A DNA stretch of 64,000 bases from Deltaproteobacteria bacterium (GCA_019307945.1 JAFDIS010000004.1:20157-84156); one strand, 5' to 3'; positions 32,438 to 42,674 are shown, numbered from the stretch's first letter. The notes: a model not told the origin generated them from the letters alone. Translations and numbers: made by a program.

Positions 32438-33937
32438 TCAGGATGAGCCGGCTTTCCGTTTCTTGATGAAATTGAGGCTGCCTTCACCCGGCGGCAGGGT
32501 AGGGTCGGCCTCCAGCACGATGGAGACATCGAAGCGGGATTCGAGATCGGCCAGTTCCTTGCGCTTTCGGTTCTGCAGGTAGGTGGCCACCTCCAGGGGG
32601 AGTCGTCCTTCGACCATGGCCACTCCTCCCTTGCTGAGCCCCATCCAGATCTGGCGGAGCTGGGACAGGGAGGACGATTCGATGGATGGGATGAGCCCCC
32701 TTCCACGACAGTGGGGGCATTCCTGGTAACTGCGCGACTCCAGGGAGGGGCGAAGCCGTTGCCTGCTCAATTCCAGGAGTCCGAACTTGGAAATGGGCGA
32801 CACGTCAATCTTGGCCCTGTCGTTCCTGGTCTCCTCCCGGAAGGCCTTTTCCACCTCCTTGATATGCTTTCGGTCCTTCATGTCGATGAAATCTATGACC
32901 ACGAGGCCGCCGATGTCCCGGAGACGTAACTGCCGCGCAATCTCCACCGCCGCCTCCAGATTCGTATTGAAGGCCGTGGTTTCCACGTCCTTCTGACCCC
33001 GCCCCCTGCCCGAATTGACATCGACGGAAATGAGTGCCTCCGTGGAATCGATTACGATGGACCCGCCTGATTTCAAGGGAACCGTGTTCTTGTAGATGGC
33101 CTCTATCTGCCGTTCCACGTCGTAGACGTCGAAAATGGGCCTTTCCCCCTTGTATAGCTTCACGCGCCGCTGGTGACGCGGTGAAATAATCTTCATGTAG
33201 TCCTTGACCTGCCCGAAGACATCCTTGTCGTCCACCACCACCTCGGAGAATTCGCCCGTGAAATAATCCCTCAAGGTCCTCAGGCAGACATCCTGCTCCT
33301 GGTGCACGATGGACAGAGGCGGCGCCTTTTTGGCCCGTTTCTTAATGTTGTTCCACATACGAAGGAGACGGTTCAGGTCCCGCGACAGGGTCTTCTTGCT
33401 CTGGTTCTGGGCGGCTGTCCTGACGATATAACCGATTTCGGGCGGGATTTTCAGACCCGACATGATCTCCTTGAGCCGCACGCGCTCGGTCTCATCCTCG
33501 ATCTTCTTGGAAACGCCGGCGGTGGGCTTACCGGGGGTCAGCACCAGGTAGCGACTCGCCAGGGAGAGGTAGGTGGTCAGTTGAGCCCCCTTGCGGCCCG
33601 GCATCTCCTTGGTCACCTGAACCAGGAGTTCCTGTCCCTTTCGAACGATCTTGTCGATGGGCGGGGCCCCCCGAACCTTCTCCGGGTCAAGGGAGACCTG
33701 GTAATATTCCGGATGGATGTCCCCGGCCTGGAGGAACCCGTTCTTGTCCGCACCGAAATTGACGAAGCAGGCCTGAAGGCTGGGTCCCAGTCGCGCCACC
33801 ACCCCTTTATAGATGTTCCCGATGCGCTGTTCGGATGTGGATGTTTCGATGTGAAACCCATCCAGGAGTCCGTCTTTGATCACGGCCACACGGAACTCCT
33901 CGGGCTCCACCGCATTGATAAGCATCTGCATGGTCAT
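32438..33937 (-). CDS. rng: ribonuclease G/E family endoribonuclease
   Basis: 499-residue enzyme of RNA processing and mRNA decay. Starts MTMQMLINAVEPEEF; the S1 domain follows (RIGNIYKGVVARLGPSLQACFVNFG near residue 37), then the catalytic domain with magnesium ligands in SGGSIVIDSTEALISVDVNSGR near 289-310 and DIGGLVVIDFIDM near 340, and the zinc-link CPHCRGRG near 417. It lacks the long C-terminal scaffold of RNase E, so RNase G is closer. AAGGAG lies 11 bases before the ATG at 33937; the longer open frame upstream is a shadow. Confidence 0.92.
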   Translation of the reverse strand: MTMQMLINAVEPEEFRVAVIKDGLLDGFHIETSTSEQRIGNIYKGVVARLGPSLQACFVNFGADKNGFLQAGDIHPEYYQVSLDPEKVRGAPPIDKIVRKGQELLVQVTKEMPGRKGAQLTTYLSLASRYLVLTPGKPTAGVSKKIEDETERVRLKEIMSGLKIPPEIGYIVRTAAQNQSKKTLSRDLNRLLRMWNNIKKRAKKAPPLSIVHQEQDVCLRTLRDYFTGEFSEVVVDDKDVFGQVKDYMKIISPRHQRRVKLYKGERPIFDVYDVERQIEAIYKNTVPLKSGGSIVIDSTEALISVDVNSGRGRGQKDVETTAFNTNLEAAVEIARQLRLRDIGGLVVIDFIDMKDRKHIKEVEKAFREETRNDRAKIDVSPISKFGLLELSRQRLRPSLESRSYQECPHCRGRGLIPSIESSSLSQLRQIWMGLSKGGVAMVEGRLPLEVATYLQNRKRKELADLESRFDVSIVLEADPTLPPGEGSLNFIKKRKAGSS

Positions 33938-34112
33938 AAACGTCGTTGCTCCTTCGGAGGTCACCTGAAAACGCCATAAAGGCAGTAAGGGGAGGGGAAA
34001 AGAGCGGGTTCTTCCCTCCCCGATTCCGGCTTTCCCTAGGTTCCTTGATGTTTGCGGGGTTGGAAGCAGGAGACGTGAGCCTCCTCCCCCCAGGGTCCGC
34101 CCATACGTCCAT

Positions 34113-35534
34113 TCAGCCGTGGCGGTTTCTTCCGTGGCGCCGGAAGTGCTGTTCCGCCTGGTACATGAAGGTTCGAATGGCGGCTTCCCTGCCCGGCTGC
34201 GTGCTCGAGTCGTAAGGCGTGTCCAGATAAGGGACGCCCAGGTCATTCATGATGGGCCTGACAATGGCGGAAGTAGTGGTGCTGGGCATGCAGGTGAAGG
34301 GGTACACATTGACCACGCCGTTGTAGCCCTCCCTGGCATACTCAACGATTCCGGCGATACTCAGGCAGGCTTCCGTTCCCAGGTCGAAGCTGTAAAGGTC
34401 GTCCTTTTTCAAGACCTTTTCCAGGTGGGCCACCCGATGGTCGGGGGCCACGTCCAAGAGGGCCCTTATGCGCTTGTAGATCTGCCTCTGCCGGAATTCC
34501 TGGTAATAAAGATCGCCCGCAAAACCGGCCATTTCCCGAATCTGTTCCCTTACTATCCCGAGGCGAAACTGTTTCAGGGCCAGCCGCAGGGCGATCTTGG
34601 TCTCGCGCAGTCGATCATAAGCCGTGTAGTTGATCCATTCGGCGATGGAGGCGTTTACCGCCTCCCCTCCGTATCTCTCCAGGACCCGTATCAGGTGCTG
34701 GTTGGACGCCTCATGAGTTCGCAAATAGATCTCGCCTACGATCCCGATGAGGGGTTTTCGAGGAACGGCGGGGTCTATGATGGCCCTGGCCTCTTCCACC
34801 ACCCCCTCCAAGGCGTCCAGTATCCGGTCGAACCGCTTTCGGGCGCCCTCGCGCTCAAAGACCTCTTCCATTTCCCGCGTGGAGCCCTCCACAAAGGCAT
34901 CCGCGGCTCCCGGCTCCCTCTCATATGGACGGATCCGCCAGAGCAACCGATCCAGGATGTCGGCCACCACCACTGAAAAAAAGCTCGTCTTGCGCAGATC
35001 CAGGACACGGTCCGGATCTATGATCCCGTCCAGGGAGTACCCGTCCCGGGTCGTGAGCGATCCGATCCGGACCGGGGCGAACTCGGGGAATGAATCGAGC
35101 ACGATCCGCTGGTACTTGTTGTACATCCCGAACCGGCAGGGGCCGTCTGATTCCGGCATGAAATAGATGTACTCTTCCGGGTCGAAGGCATCGCCCAGCC
35201 GCTCCTTTTCCGTTTTCAGGAAGTAGAGGATGTCGCCCGTGGTGATCTGGCAGGGATAGCACTCCTTGCCGGAGGTGAATTCCTTTCCCAGATCCAGCCC
35301 CTTGTAGGTGGGAATGCATTGTGCCCTGATGCCGAACCCCCTGAAAACAGCGGCCAGCAGCCGCCCGCCGATGCGGTTCATCTGGGGGATCAGGAATGTC
35401 TTGTCCCGCAGGTTGTATCGACCTACGTTCCGCGTGATGGTCTGAAAGCTGATGACGTTGTTCGTCTGTTCCATGCTCAATCGCCCGGTGTCAGGGGAAA
35501 AAGGCCGCGAAGCCTCGTCCTGGTTCGTTTCCAT
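34113..35534 (-). CDS. C-terminal part of a split CoA-dehydratase activase-type protein
   Basis: 473-residue iron-sulfur-like protein resembling the C-terminal third (COG3581-type) of the long ~1400-residue activase-related proteins of anaerobes. Recognised by IPQMNRIGGRLLAAVFRGFG near residue 50, the FTSGKECYPCQITTGD cysteine block near 88, ESDGPCRFGMYN near 128 and a late NVYPFTCMPSTTTSAIV block near 407. It starts 16 bases after the stop of the 1015-residue gene and in a different frame, so the long protein is encoded by two genes here. The start at 35534 or 35474 is uncertain because neither has a clear ribosome site. Confidence 0.75.
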   Translation of the reverse strand: METNQDEASRPFSPDTGRLSMEQTNNVISFQTITRNVGRYNLRDKTFLIPQMNRIGGRLLAAVFRGFGIRAQCIPTYKGLDLGKEFTSGKECYPCQITTGDILYFLKTEKERLGDAFDPEEYIYFMPESDGPCRFGMYNKYQRIVLDSFPEFAPVRIGSLTTRDGYSLDGIIDPDRVLDLRKTSFFSVVVADILDRLLWRIRPYEREPGAADAFVEGSTREMEEVFEREGARKRFDRILDALEGVVEEARAIIDPAVPRKPLIGIVGEIYLRTHEASNQHLIRVLERYGGEAVNASIAEWINYTAYDRLRETKIALRLALKQFRLGIVREQIREMAGFAGDLYYQEFRQRQIYKRIRALLDVAPDHRVAHLEKVLKKDDLYSFDLGTEACLSIAGIVEYAREGYNGVVNVYPFTCMPSTTTSAIVRPIMNDLGVPYLDTPYDSSTQPGREAAIRTFMYQAEQHFRRHGRNRHG

Positions 35535-35550
35535 TCATGAATCAAGGGCA

Positions 35551-38500
35551 CTAGTTCGCCGCCCTGAGGTCGGCCGAAGCGGCGCTCCTTTGCCTCTGCA
35601 TCGTGTTGTCGATCACGTTCTTGTAGGCCTCCAGCCGTGTCATGACGCCCGCCACCGCGCTATGCTCGTCCAGTTCAAGGATCAGGTAGGCCTTGTCCCC
35701 CATGATATGGCGGTAAAAATGCTCGATGAAGGAATCCGCGCCGCACCCGAAATTGGTCAAATGAAGGCCGAAAGTCTGAGGACGTTGTTTGACATACTTG
35801 GCGGTACGCAGGATTTGGGCCCCAAGCCCCCAGTACATGGAAGGAAAATCGGAAAGATCCACCTCCGAGACATCCACCAGGTCCATGGGAAGGGCGGTAA
35901 CACCGATCTTGGCCAGGTTCCTGCCAAGCCGCAGATTCAGACGATCATCATACAGGTTGTAGGGTCTCCCCGTGACCAGCACCACGGGCTCACCGGGCGG
36001 GAGTGAGTCCAGGATATTGCGGCCCGCCTCCTGAAGTTCCCGGATGAACTGCTCCTGTCGTTCCAGCCCGTACAGGAACGCCTTTCGGACCTGGGAACGG
36101 CGCAATCCCAAACGTGGACCCAGTTGTTCGTGGAGCTCCAGGGCCACGGTGGCAGGGTCCCATTTCAGGTGCACCACGGGGCTCAAGAGCCCGGACTGGT
36201 CTATTCCGTGGGCCGCCCTGACCATGTAGGCGTTCGCCTGCACCATGGGGCAGAAGAACCCCCTCTCCGAATCCTGTGGCGTGGGCATGGTGATAATGCT
36301 GGGAAGGAAGAGATATCTCGTCTTTCCCATCAGTTCCTTGACGTGTCCGTGGCTGACCTTGACAGGATAACAGGTCTCGGCCACCATGCTTTCGATGCCG
36401 ATCTTCGAGATCTGAGCGTTCGTAGGAGGAGTGAGAACCACCCGGTATCCCAACCGGTCGAAAAAGTGTGCCCAGAGCACGCCGGTGCCGTGTGTGTACA
36501 GCGCTAGCTGCATGCCCACGGTGGGCCGTCCGTCCACCTCCGGCATCGGTCGATCCTTCACTTCCTCGTAGACACCCGCCATGTAAGCGTCCCAGATCTT
36601 TCGCCGCACGTCGAAGTAGTTCTCTTTGCGTACGCTGCTGCCTCGCGTCAACTCATATCGGCCGCACTCGCCCCCCCACACACTCTTCCTGCCGTCGAAA
36701 TCATAGATCTTGAGTTTGCACTGGTTGTGGCAGTTGGGATCGGCCCTGCAGATCTTCTCCCTGTATTCCAACCGGTCCTTGATGGCCCGTTCCAGGCCCC
36801 GGAACGTGGAGGGCCTCGGCTGGAACGCCATCTTTTCCTGCACGCTGAGGGCGGCCCCGTAGGCCCCCAGTACCTCGCGGTGCTTCGGCACGGTGACACC
36901 ACGGCCCAGCACGTTTTCGAAAGCCGCCACCACCCCCCGATTCAGGGACGGGCCGCCCAGGAACATGACATGTTTTCCTATCTTGCGCTTCTCCACGACC
37001 CGGTTGAGGTAGTTGTAGACGATTGCATAGCAGAGCCCTGCGATGAGGTCTTCCCTGGGCACCCCTTTTTGGTGGTAGGAAACCAGGTCCGACTCCATGA
37101 ACACGGTGCACCTTTCCGCCAGTTTCACGGGCCTTTCGGAGGACAGGGCGATCTGCTCGAATTCTCCCACGATGTTGATGCCGTATTTGTTGGCCAGCTC
37201 GTGTAGAAAACTGCCCGTGCCCGCTGCGCATACCTTGTTCATGTCGAAGTCCAGGGGATGTGTATTGGAAATGTAGATGTACTTGGAGTCCTGCCCGCCG
37301 ATCTCGAAAATCGTATCCACTTCCGGGTCGATCTCCACGGCCCCCCTGGCATGGGCGGTTATCTCGTCGATGATCAGATCCACGTTCAGGAAATCGCCCA
37401 CCACGTTCCTGCCCGATCCCGTGGTGGCCGTGCCCAGTATCTCGATCCGCTTGCCCAGGGCGTCTCGAATGGTGCTGAGCAGACGCTGGGTCACACCGAT
37501 GGGGTTTCCCATGGTGGGTACGTAGCTCTTGTGGAGGATCCGCCTTTCCTGGTTGATCAACGCATATTTGGTGGTCGTGGATCCGATGTCGATCCCCAGG
37601 TAGACACCCGTTTTCCCTGGAATGGATGTCATGCGGATCTCGTTGCTTTCAGGAAACCGCGTCTCGCGCAGCCTCAACCTGGCGGCCGTCGGGACCGCCG
37701 TTTCCCCATGGATCCCCACATCCTCCACGCGGTCCGGGTCCACCCGGTTGGCGATGCCCGCCTGCCGCGCCTGCAGCGCCGCGCCGATGGCCCCGATGGA
37801 TGTACTGTAAGGGGGGACCAGGAGTTCGGGGAAATACTCCTTGAAGGTCTTCACCTGCAGGGCGTTCAGGGAAAGGCCTCCCACGAAAAGCATGGGAGTT
37901 GCCAGGGTTCGGTTGGACACGATGGTGCTGATGTAATTCCTGGCGTTTCCCACGTGGAGACCGTAAATGATGTCTTCCAGCTTCTCGCCCTTGTTTTGCA
38001 GGTGGATCATGTCCGACTTGGTGAAAACAGTACACCTGCAGGCCACGTTGGCGGGGCTCCGGCTCTTGAGACCCAGTTGAATGAAATCCCGCAGCACCCG
38101 GTCGGTCTGCTCTTCGCTCACCTGATCTTCCTCCGTGTACATGGAGGTGGCGAGCCGTTGGGCCTGCTGGTCCAGGAACGACCCTGTGCCCGATGCGCAG
38201 GGGCCGTTCGTGTTGAAATATTCCAGTTCCCAGCCCCCCTCGTCATGTCGAATCTGGAGCAGGGCCGTATCCTGCCCCCCCATGCTGATGATGGTGCGCA
38301 CGTCGGGCCGGACATGCAGCGCACCCAGGACCTGGGTTATGGTTTCGAATTCGTACGGCACATCCAGGCTCTGAGCCAGATTCCTCCCGTGATTTCCCGT
38401 AAGAGAAACCGAGACGATCCTGTCCCGGCCGAAACGCCCATATATTTCCCGGAGCAGGGCCGCAACACCCTCCTCCACACGGCCCATGTGCCTCCTGTAG

Positions 38501-38598
38501 GGTGCCTCGTAGACCACGGATCCGGCCTCGTCCAGAACCACCGCATTGAGACTGACGGCGCCTGCATCGATTCCCACGCGGAGACGGTCATCTTCCAT
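35551..38598 (-). CDS. tandem BadF/BcrA-type ATPase (acyl-CoA dehydratase activase) with DUF2229
   Basis: 1015-residue protein with two ASKHA ATPase domains: residues about 5-290 (GIDAGAVSLNAVV, SMGGQDTALLQ, NGPCASGTGSFL) and about 325-590 (LGIDIGSTTTKYAL, IGGQDSKYIY, CAAGTGSFLHELA, AERCTVF). The conserved cysteines are those that hold the bridging [4Fe-4S] cluster in activators of 2-hydroxyacyl-CoA dehydratase and benzoyl-CoA reductase. A DUF2229 region follows (about 690-880). The family uses ATP to feed low-potential electrons into a partner enzyme; the substrate of this large form is unknown. Its start overlaps the radical SAM gene by 11 bases. Confidence 0.85.
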   Translation of the reverse strand: MEDDRLRVGIDAGAVSLNAVVLDEAGSVVYEAPYRRHMGRVEEGVAALLREIYGRFGRDRIVSVSLTGNHGRNLAQSLDVPYEFETITQVLGALHVRPDVRTIISMGGQDTALLQIRHDEGGWELEYFNTNGPCASGTGSFLDQQAQRLATSMYTEEDQVSEEQTDRVLRDFIQLGLKSRSPANVACRCTVFTKSDMIHLQNKGEKLEDIIYGLHVGNARNYISTIVSNRTLATPMLFVGGLSLNALQVKTFKEYFPELLVPPYSTSIGAIGAALQARQAGIANRVDPDRVEDVGIHGETAVPTAARLRLRETRFPESNEIRMTSIPGKTGVYLGIDIGSTTTKYALINQERRILHKSYVPTMGNPIGVTQRLLSTIRDALGKRIEILGTATTGSGRNVVGDFLNVDLIIDEITAHARGAVEIDPEVDTIFEIGGQDSKYIYISNTHPLDFDMNKVCAAGTGSFLHELANKYGINIVGEFEQIALSSERPVKLAERCTVFMESDLVSYHQKGVPREDLIAGLCYAIVYNYLNRVVEKRKIGKHVMFLGGPSLNRGVVAAFENVLGRGVTVPKHREVLGAYGAALSVQEKMAFQPRPSTFRGLERAIKDRLEYREKICRADPNCHNQCKLKIYDFDGRKSVWGGECGRYELTRGSSVRKENYFDVRRKIWDAYMAGVYEEVKDRPMPEVDGRPTVGMQLALYTHGTGVLWAHFFDRLGYRVVLTPPTNAQISKIGIESMVAETCYPVKVSHGHVKELMGKTRYLFLPSIITMPTPQDSERGFFCPMVQANAYMVRAAHGIDQSGLLSPVVHLKWDPATVALELHEQLGPRLGLRRSQVRKAFLYGLERQEQFIRELQEAGRNILDSLPPGEPVVLVTGRPYNLYDDRLNLRLGRNLAKIGVTALPMDLVDVSEVDLSDFPSMYWGLGAQILRTAKYVKQRPQTFGLHLTNFGCGADSFIEHFYRHIMGDKAYLILELDEHSAVAGVMTRLEAYKNVIDNTMQRQRSAASADLRAAN

Positions 38599-39565
38599 TG
38601 CTGTTCTGCTCCCCTTCCGGGACCTCCCTCTCGCTGATCACGTAAAAGGTGGTTCCCAGGTGTTCCTCTTCCCGCACCAGGCCCTTGTCCAGAAATCCCC
38701 GGATCAGGTCCTGAAAGGTTACGGGGTCAAGGCCCAGGGTCTTGCAGGCCTCTTCCGCCCGCACCGGCCTTCGCCGAATCATCTCCAATAGTTCGCGGCC
38801 GCCGTTTCCGGCGCCCCTTGTGCCCTTTCGCTGGAATTCCGCAACGATTTCCGCACGGTTCCCAAGAAAGGTCATTATCGCCTTTAATCGATCCCTGTCA
38901 AGTGCGACAGCACCGGGGTCCGCCGGAGGCCGCGCCACCGTGTTGAGCTGGACCCGGTCCGGAGCGATCCTTCCGATCACCTCCCGCAACCTCTCCACCT
39001 CCCGATCCGTGTCGTTCAATCCCGCAAGGAAGACCACCTCCAGGAGAAACAGGCCCCGGTATTCCTTCCTGAAGGCCGAAAGACCCTCCAGGAGCCGCGC
39101 CAGAGTGATCTGCGGGTGGGGCCTGTGGATCCGCTGAAAGGTCTCCTCGTATCCGCTGGTGAGGGTGGGCAGAACCTTATGAGCCGCCAGAAGCCTTTCG
39201 CGCACCTCGGGCCGCCACAGAAGGGATCCATTGGTCAGGACCGCCACCTGCATGTCCATGACCTCCCTGACGGCCTCGATGACCCGCTGGATCCCGGAAT
39301 GAAGTGTGGGCTCCCCGGACCCAGACAGCGTGACCACGTCCGCACTGCATTCACGCAGTCTCTCCGCCACCTGCCTGATCACGGCCTCGACGGGTACCAG
39401 GTCCCTGGGCTCAGCGCACCTGTCGGTGGTCCTTCCCACCTGGCAATAGAGGCAGTCATAGGTGCATGTCTTGCGGGGCAGAAGGTCCACACCGAGGGAG
39501 AGGCCGAGGCGTCTGGACGGCACCGGACCGAAAACGTAAGGAGTGCTGACTCGGTTCTTGTTCAA
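38588..39565 (-). CDS. radical SAM protein with C-terminal winged-helix region
   Basis: 325-residue radical S-adenosylmethionine enzyme. The cluster motif CTYDCLYCQ (C-x3-C-x2-C) is near residue 33, and GSGEPTLH near 97 corresponds to the SAM-binding GGE region. The VFGPVPSRRLGLSLGVD lead-in is typical of the COG0731 group. From about residue 245 the helical segment (REELLEMIRRRPVRAEEACKTLGL-like) looks like a winged helix. It is upstream of the activase gene with an 11-base overlap, suggesting a shared operon. Reaction unknown. Confidence 0.85.
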   Translation of the reverse strand: MNKNRVSTPYVFGPVPSRRLGLSLGVDLLPRKTCTYDCLYCQVGRTTDRCAEPRDLVPVEAVIRQVAERLRECSADVVTLSGSGEPTLHSGIQRVIEAVREVMDMQVAVLTNGSLLWRPEVRERLLAAHKVLPTLTSGYEETFQRIHRPHPQITLARLLEGLSAFRKEYRGLFLLEVVFLAGLNDTDREVERLREVIGRIAPDRVQLNTVARPPADPGAVALDRDRLKAIMTFLGNRAEIVAEFQRKGTRGAGNGGRELLEMIRRRPVRAEEACKTLGLDPVTFQDLIRGFLDKGLVREEEHLGTTFYVISEREVPEGEQNSNGR

Positions 39566-39677
39566 GGGGTCTCTCCCTTTCCGGCCGAATGCGGATGTTA
39601 TTGCTCCTAAGGGCGGAGCCGGGGGGAGAGGGACTTTCGGGATCCGGTGTCCTCGCCACCGGGGGGGTCATTCCCCC

Positions 39678-42359
39678 TCAGTGGGCCTCCTCCCAGTTTC
39701 TGCCCTGGTGCACATCCACCTTCAGCGGAACGTCCAGTGGGTATACACCCTCCATCTCCTCCCGGATCAACGGTACGAGGGATTCGGCGTCTTCTTCCGG
39801 GACCTCGAAGAGCAATTCGTCGTGGACCTGCAGGAGCATCCGCGCTTTGGATCCTTCATCCCTCAGCCGGTGGTGGATCCGAATCATGGCCAGCTTGATG
39901 AGGTCAGCGGCAGTTCCCTGGATCGGCGTATTCACGGCCATTCGTTCGGCCTCGGCGCGAATCACTCGGTTGGCATGATGGAGGTCCGGGAGGTATCTCC
40001 GGCGGTTGAGCAGTGTGGTCACGTATCCTCTCTCCCTTGCGCCGGCGACGGCCTCCTCCCGGAACCGGGCCACCCCCTCATATCGTCTATAGTAGGTCTC
40101 AATATAGTCCTTGGCGGCCTTCACGTCGATGCCCAGTTCGTCGCTCAGTTTTTGCGGGCCCATCCCGTATATGATGCCGAAATTGATCGCCTTGGCGATC
40201 CGCCGCATCTCGGGGGTCACCTGGCCCGGGTCCACACCGAGAATTTCCGATGCGGTGCGCGTATGGATGTCCTCCTCCAGCCGGAAAGATTCCAGGAAGG
40301 CCCGATCCTGTGAGTAATGGGCGAGAACCCGGAGTTCCACCTGGCTGTAGTCGGCCGAGACGAACAGGTGGCCTTTTTCCGCCACAAAGCCCTTTCTGAT
40401 TTGTCTGCCCTCCTCGGTCCGGGCAGGTATGTTTTGAAGATTGGGGTCGCTGCTGCTCAGGCGACCCGTGGCCGCCACCGTTTGATTGAAGGAAGTATGC
40501 ACCCTGCCCGTCCGGGGATCGGCCTGTTTCAACAGGGCGTCCAGATAGGTGGATTTGAGCTTTGAGAGGGTGCGGTAACGCAGGATCAGCCCGGGGGTCT
40601 TTTGTGGAAAGCCCGCAAGTTTCCTGAGGGCACGCACGTTCGTCGAGTAGCGCTTCGTCTTGGTGGTCTTTCCCTGCGCGGGAAGGCCCAGCTTCTCGAA
40701 CAGGACCTCGCCCAACTGCTGAGGCGAGTTGATGTTGAACTTCATGCCGGCCTCGCGGTATATCTCCTCCTCGATCTCCTCCATGCGCCGCGCCATGCGC
40801 GCCGAAAGTTCCCGGAAAAACGCCGTGTCCACCTTGATCCCCGCCCGTTCCATTTCCATGAGAACGGGCAGCAGTCTCATCTCCAGGTTGTAAAAGAGTT
40901 CTTCGTTTCCATCCTCTTCCAGGCGTCTGGCCAACACCGTCTTCAGGCGCAGAGTAATATCGGCATCCTCACAGGCGTACTCCATTGCACGGTCAAGGGG
41001 CACCTGGGAAAAATTCCGGACGGTCTTGTCCTTTCCCACCACCTCCTTGTAGGAGATCATCCGGCGATTCAGATAGTGCTGCGCCAGGTGCTCGAGGCTG
41101 TGCTGCCTCAGGCCCGGATTGATCACATAAGAGGCGATCATGGTGTCGAACCCGATACCCCGGAGACAAACCCCCTCGCCCGCCAGCACGTGGGCGTCAT
41201 ACTTGATGTTCTGTCCGATCTTGGTGATCCCCTGGTCTTCAAGGACCTCTTTGAGGGCCTCCAATGCATACCCCTTATCCAGCTGGGCCGGTGCGTCGGG
41301 ATAGGCGTGGCCCAGCGGGAGGTAGACGGCCGAACGCTCCTCCGTGGAAAAGGAGATTCCCACCAAACGGGCCTTGAGCGGATCCCTGCCCGTGGTCTCC
41401 GTGTCAACCGAAACCAGGCCTTTTTCCTTGATCTGCGCCACTAGTGCGCCGAGGTCTTCCTCCGTCATACACAACCGGTAGCGGACGTCAGGGGTCCCGC
41501 GGGAAGCGAACCTGTCCCAGAGTCCCCTGAACTCACACTCCCTGAAAATTTCCGAGAGTTCTTCCTCCCGTGGCGGCCCGATCCTCAGGGACCCCACGTC
41601 CTGATCCAGCGGTACCCTGCAATCGATGGTGACCAGGGTTTTACTGAGAGCGGCCTGGTCTCGATATTTCTGAAGATTCTCTTTGAGCTTCTTTTTCTTG
41701 ATTTCGTGGAGCCGCTCAAAAACGCCGTCAAAATCACCAAAGGTACGCACCAGTTGCACGGCCGTCTTCTCGCCCACGCCGGGCACACCGGGGATGTTGT
41801 CCGCCCTGTCTCCCGACAGACCCATCACGTCCACGAACAGCCCGGGCTCAAGGCCGTACGTTTCCCTCAGGGAATGATAATCGGTCACGGCATCCTTCAT
41901 GGTATCCCACATGGTAACGCCGGGGGCCACAAGCTGCCGGAAGTCTTTGTCCCCCGTCACCAGCACCACTTCGTAGCCCGCATCCCTCGCCTGCCTGGCA
42001 AGTGTGCCCATGATATCATCCGCCTCATATCCCTGCAGTTCGAAACGCTTGACGTTCAGGGCGTCCACGACCCTCTTGATCAACGGAATCTGCACGGCCA
42101 GGTCTTCGGGCATGGGAGGCCGATTGGCCTTGTATGCGGGGTATATCCGGTGCCTGAAAGTGGGTCCCTTGGTGTCGAAGGCCACGGCCAGGTACCGGGG
42201 ATCGCGCTCCTCCAGGAGCTTAAAAATCATCCGCGTGAAGCCCATAACGGCGTTCGTGGGAAGGCCCTTGGAATTGGAAAGGTTCCGAATGGCATGATAG
42301 GCCCGGTGGATGTAGGAACTGCCGTCCACCAGATAGATGATCTTATCGTTCTTTTTCAT
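39678..42359 (-). CDS. polA: DNA polymerase I
   Basis: 893-residue repair and Okazaki-fragment polymerase. All three activities look intact. 5' nuclease domain at the N-terminus (LVDGSSYIHRAYHA; LVTGDKDFRQLV near residue 134; GLSGDRADNIPGVPGVGEKTA near 180). Proofreading domain with DTETTG near 319, IGQNIKYDAHVL near 380 and YACEDADITLRL near 459. Polymerase motifs: A SADYSQVELRVLAHYS near 674, B RRIAKAINFGIIYG near 723, C LLQVHDELLFEVP near 850. Followed by 112 bp without a gene before the radical SAM gene. Confidence 0.97.
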   Translation of the reverse strand: MKKNDKIIYLVDGSSYIHRAYHAIRNLSNSKGLPTNAVMGFTRMIFKLLEERDPRYLAVAFDTKGPTFRHRIYPAYKANRPPMPEDLAVQIPLIKRVVDALNVKRFELQGYEADDIMGTLARQARDAGYEVVLVTGDKDFRQLVAPGVTMWDTMKDAVTDYHSLRETYGLEPGLFVDVMGLSGDRADNIPGVPGVGEKTAVQLVRTFGDFDGVFERLHEIKKKKLKENLQKYRDQAALSKTLVTIDCRVPLDQDVGSLRIGPPREEELSEIFRECEFRGLWDRFASRGTPDVRYRLCMTEEDLGALVAQIKEKGLVSVDTETTGRDPLKARLVGISFSTEERSAVYLPLGHAYPDAPAQLDKGYALEALKEVLEDQGITKIGQNIKYDAHVLAGEGVCLRGIGFDTMIASYVINPGLRQHSLEHLAQHYLNRRMISYKEVVGKDKTVRNFSQVPLDRAMEYACEDADITLRLKTVLARRLEEDGNEELFYNLEMRLLPVLMEMERAGIKVDTAFFRELSARMARRMEEIEEEIYREAGMKFNINSPQQLGEVLFEKLGLPAQGKTTKTKRYSTNVRALRKLAGFPQKTPGLILRYRTLSKLKSTYLDALLKQADPRTGRVHTSFNQTVAATGRLSSSDPNLQNIPARTEEGRQIRKGFVAEKGHLFVSADYSQVELRVLAHYSQDRAFLESFRLEEDIHTRTASEILGVDPGQVTPEMRRIAKAINFGIIYGMGPQKLSDELGIDVKAAKDYIETYYRRYEGVARFREEAVAGARERGYVTTLLNRRRYLPDLHHANRVIRAEAERMAVNTPIQGTAADLIKLAMIRIHHRLRDEGSKARMLLQVHDELLFEVPEEDAESLVPLIREEMEGVYPLDVPLKVDVHQGRNWEEAH

Positions 42360-42674
42360 GGCGTCCTGATGAAAAGCCCTCGGAAGAGAACCGGATCCGT
42401 ATTACTCCCTTTCTTCCCATCCGCGGCGGACTATTCCGCCCCGCGGGCAACGCCGGGTCGGCCCGATCGTCCCTTTGCCCCGGGAACACCCCGCTTTTCC
42501 GTACCGGTCTGAAAAATGAAGGAATGAGGCCCCCCTCCCCCACTGAATGGCAAGGCTACTTCGGGATCGGGCCCTGAAATGGCTGAAAAGCATGGTGGAG
42601 GTTTCAGGGTGGGCCATTGCGGGACGTCGTTCATCGTCCGCTGCCGGAGACACCGTCCTCTTTGCCGCGCCGAC
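42360..42674. other. 315-bp gap between rny and polA, no gene seen
   Basis: Open frames here are short and without ribosome sites. No tRNA-like fold, terminator or consensus promoter for polA was found by eye on either strand. rny most likely ends at 42675 with an unmarked terminator. Confidence 0.5.

Noticed and set aside
33938..34246. N-terminal 103-residue extension of RNase G
   Set aside because: Not homologous to the family, runs into the neighbouring gene; ATG at 33937 with AAGGAG is the proper start.
37258..38637. 459-codon plus-strand frame opposite the activase gene
   Set aside because: Shadow of the ASKHA domains on the other strand.
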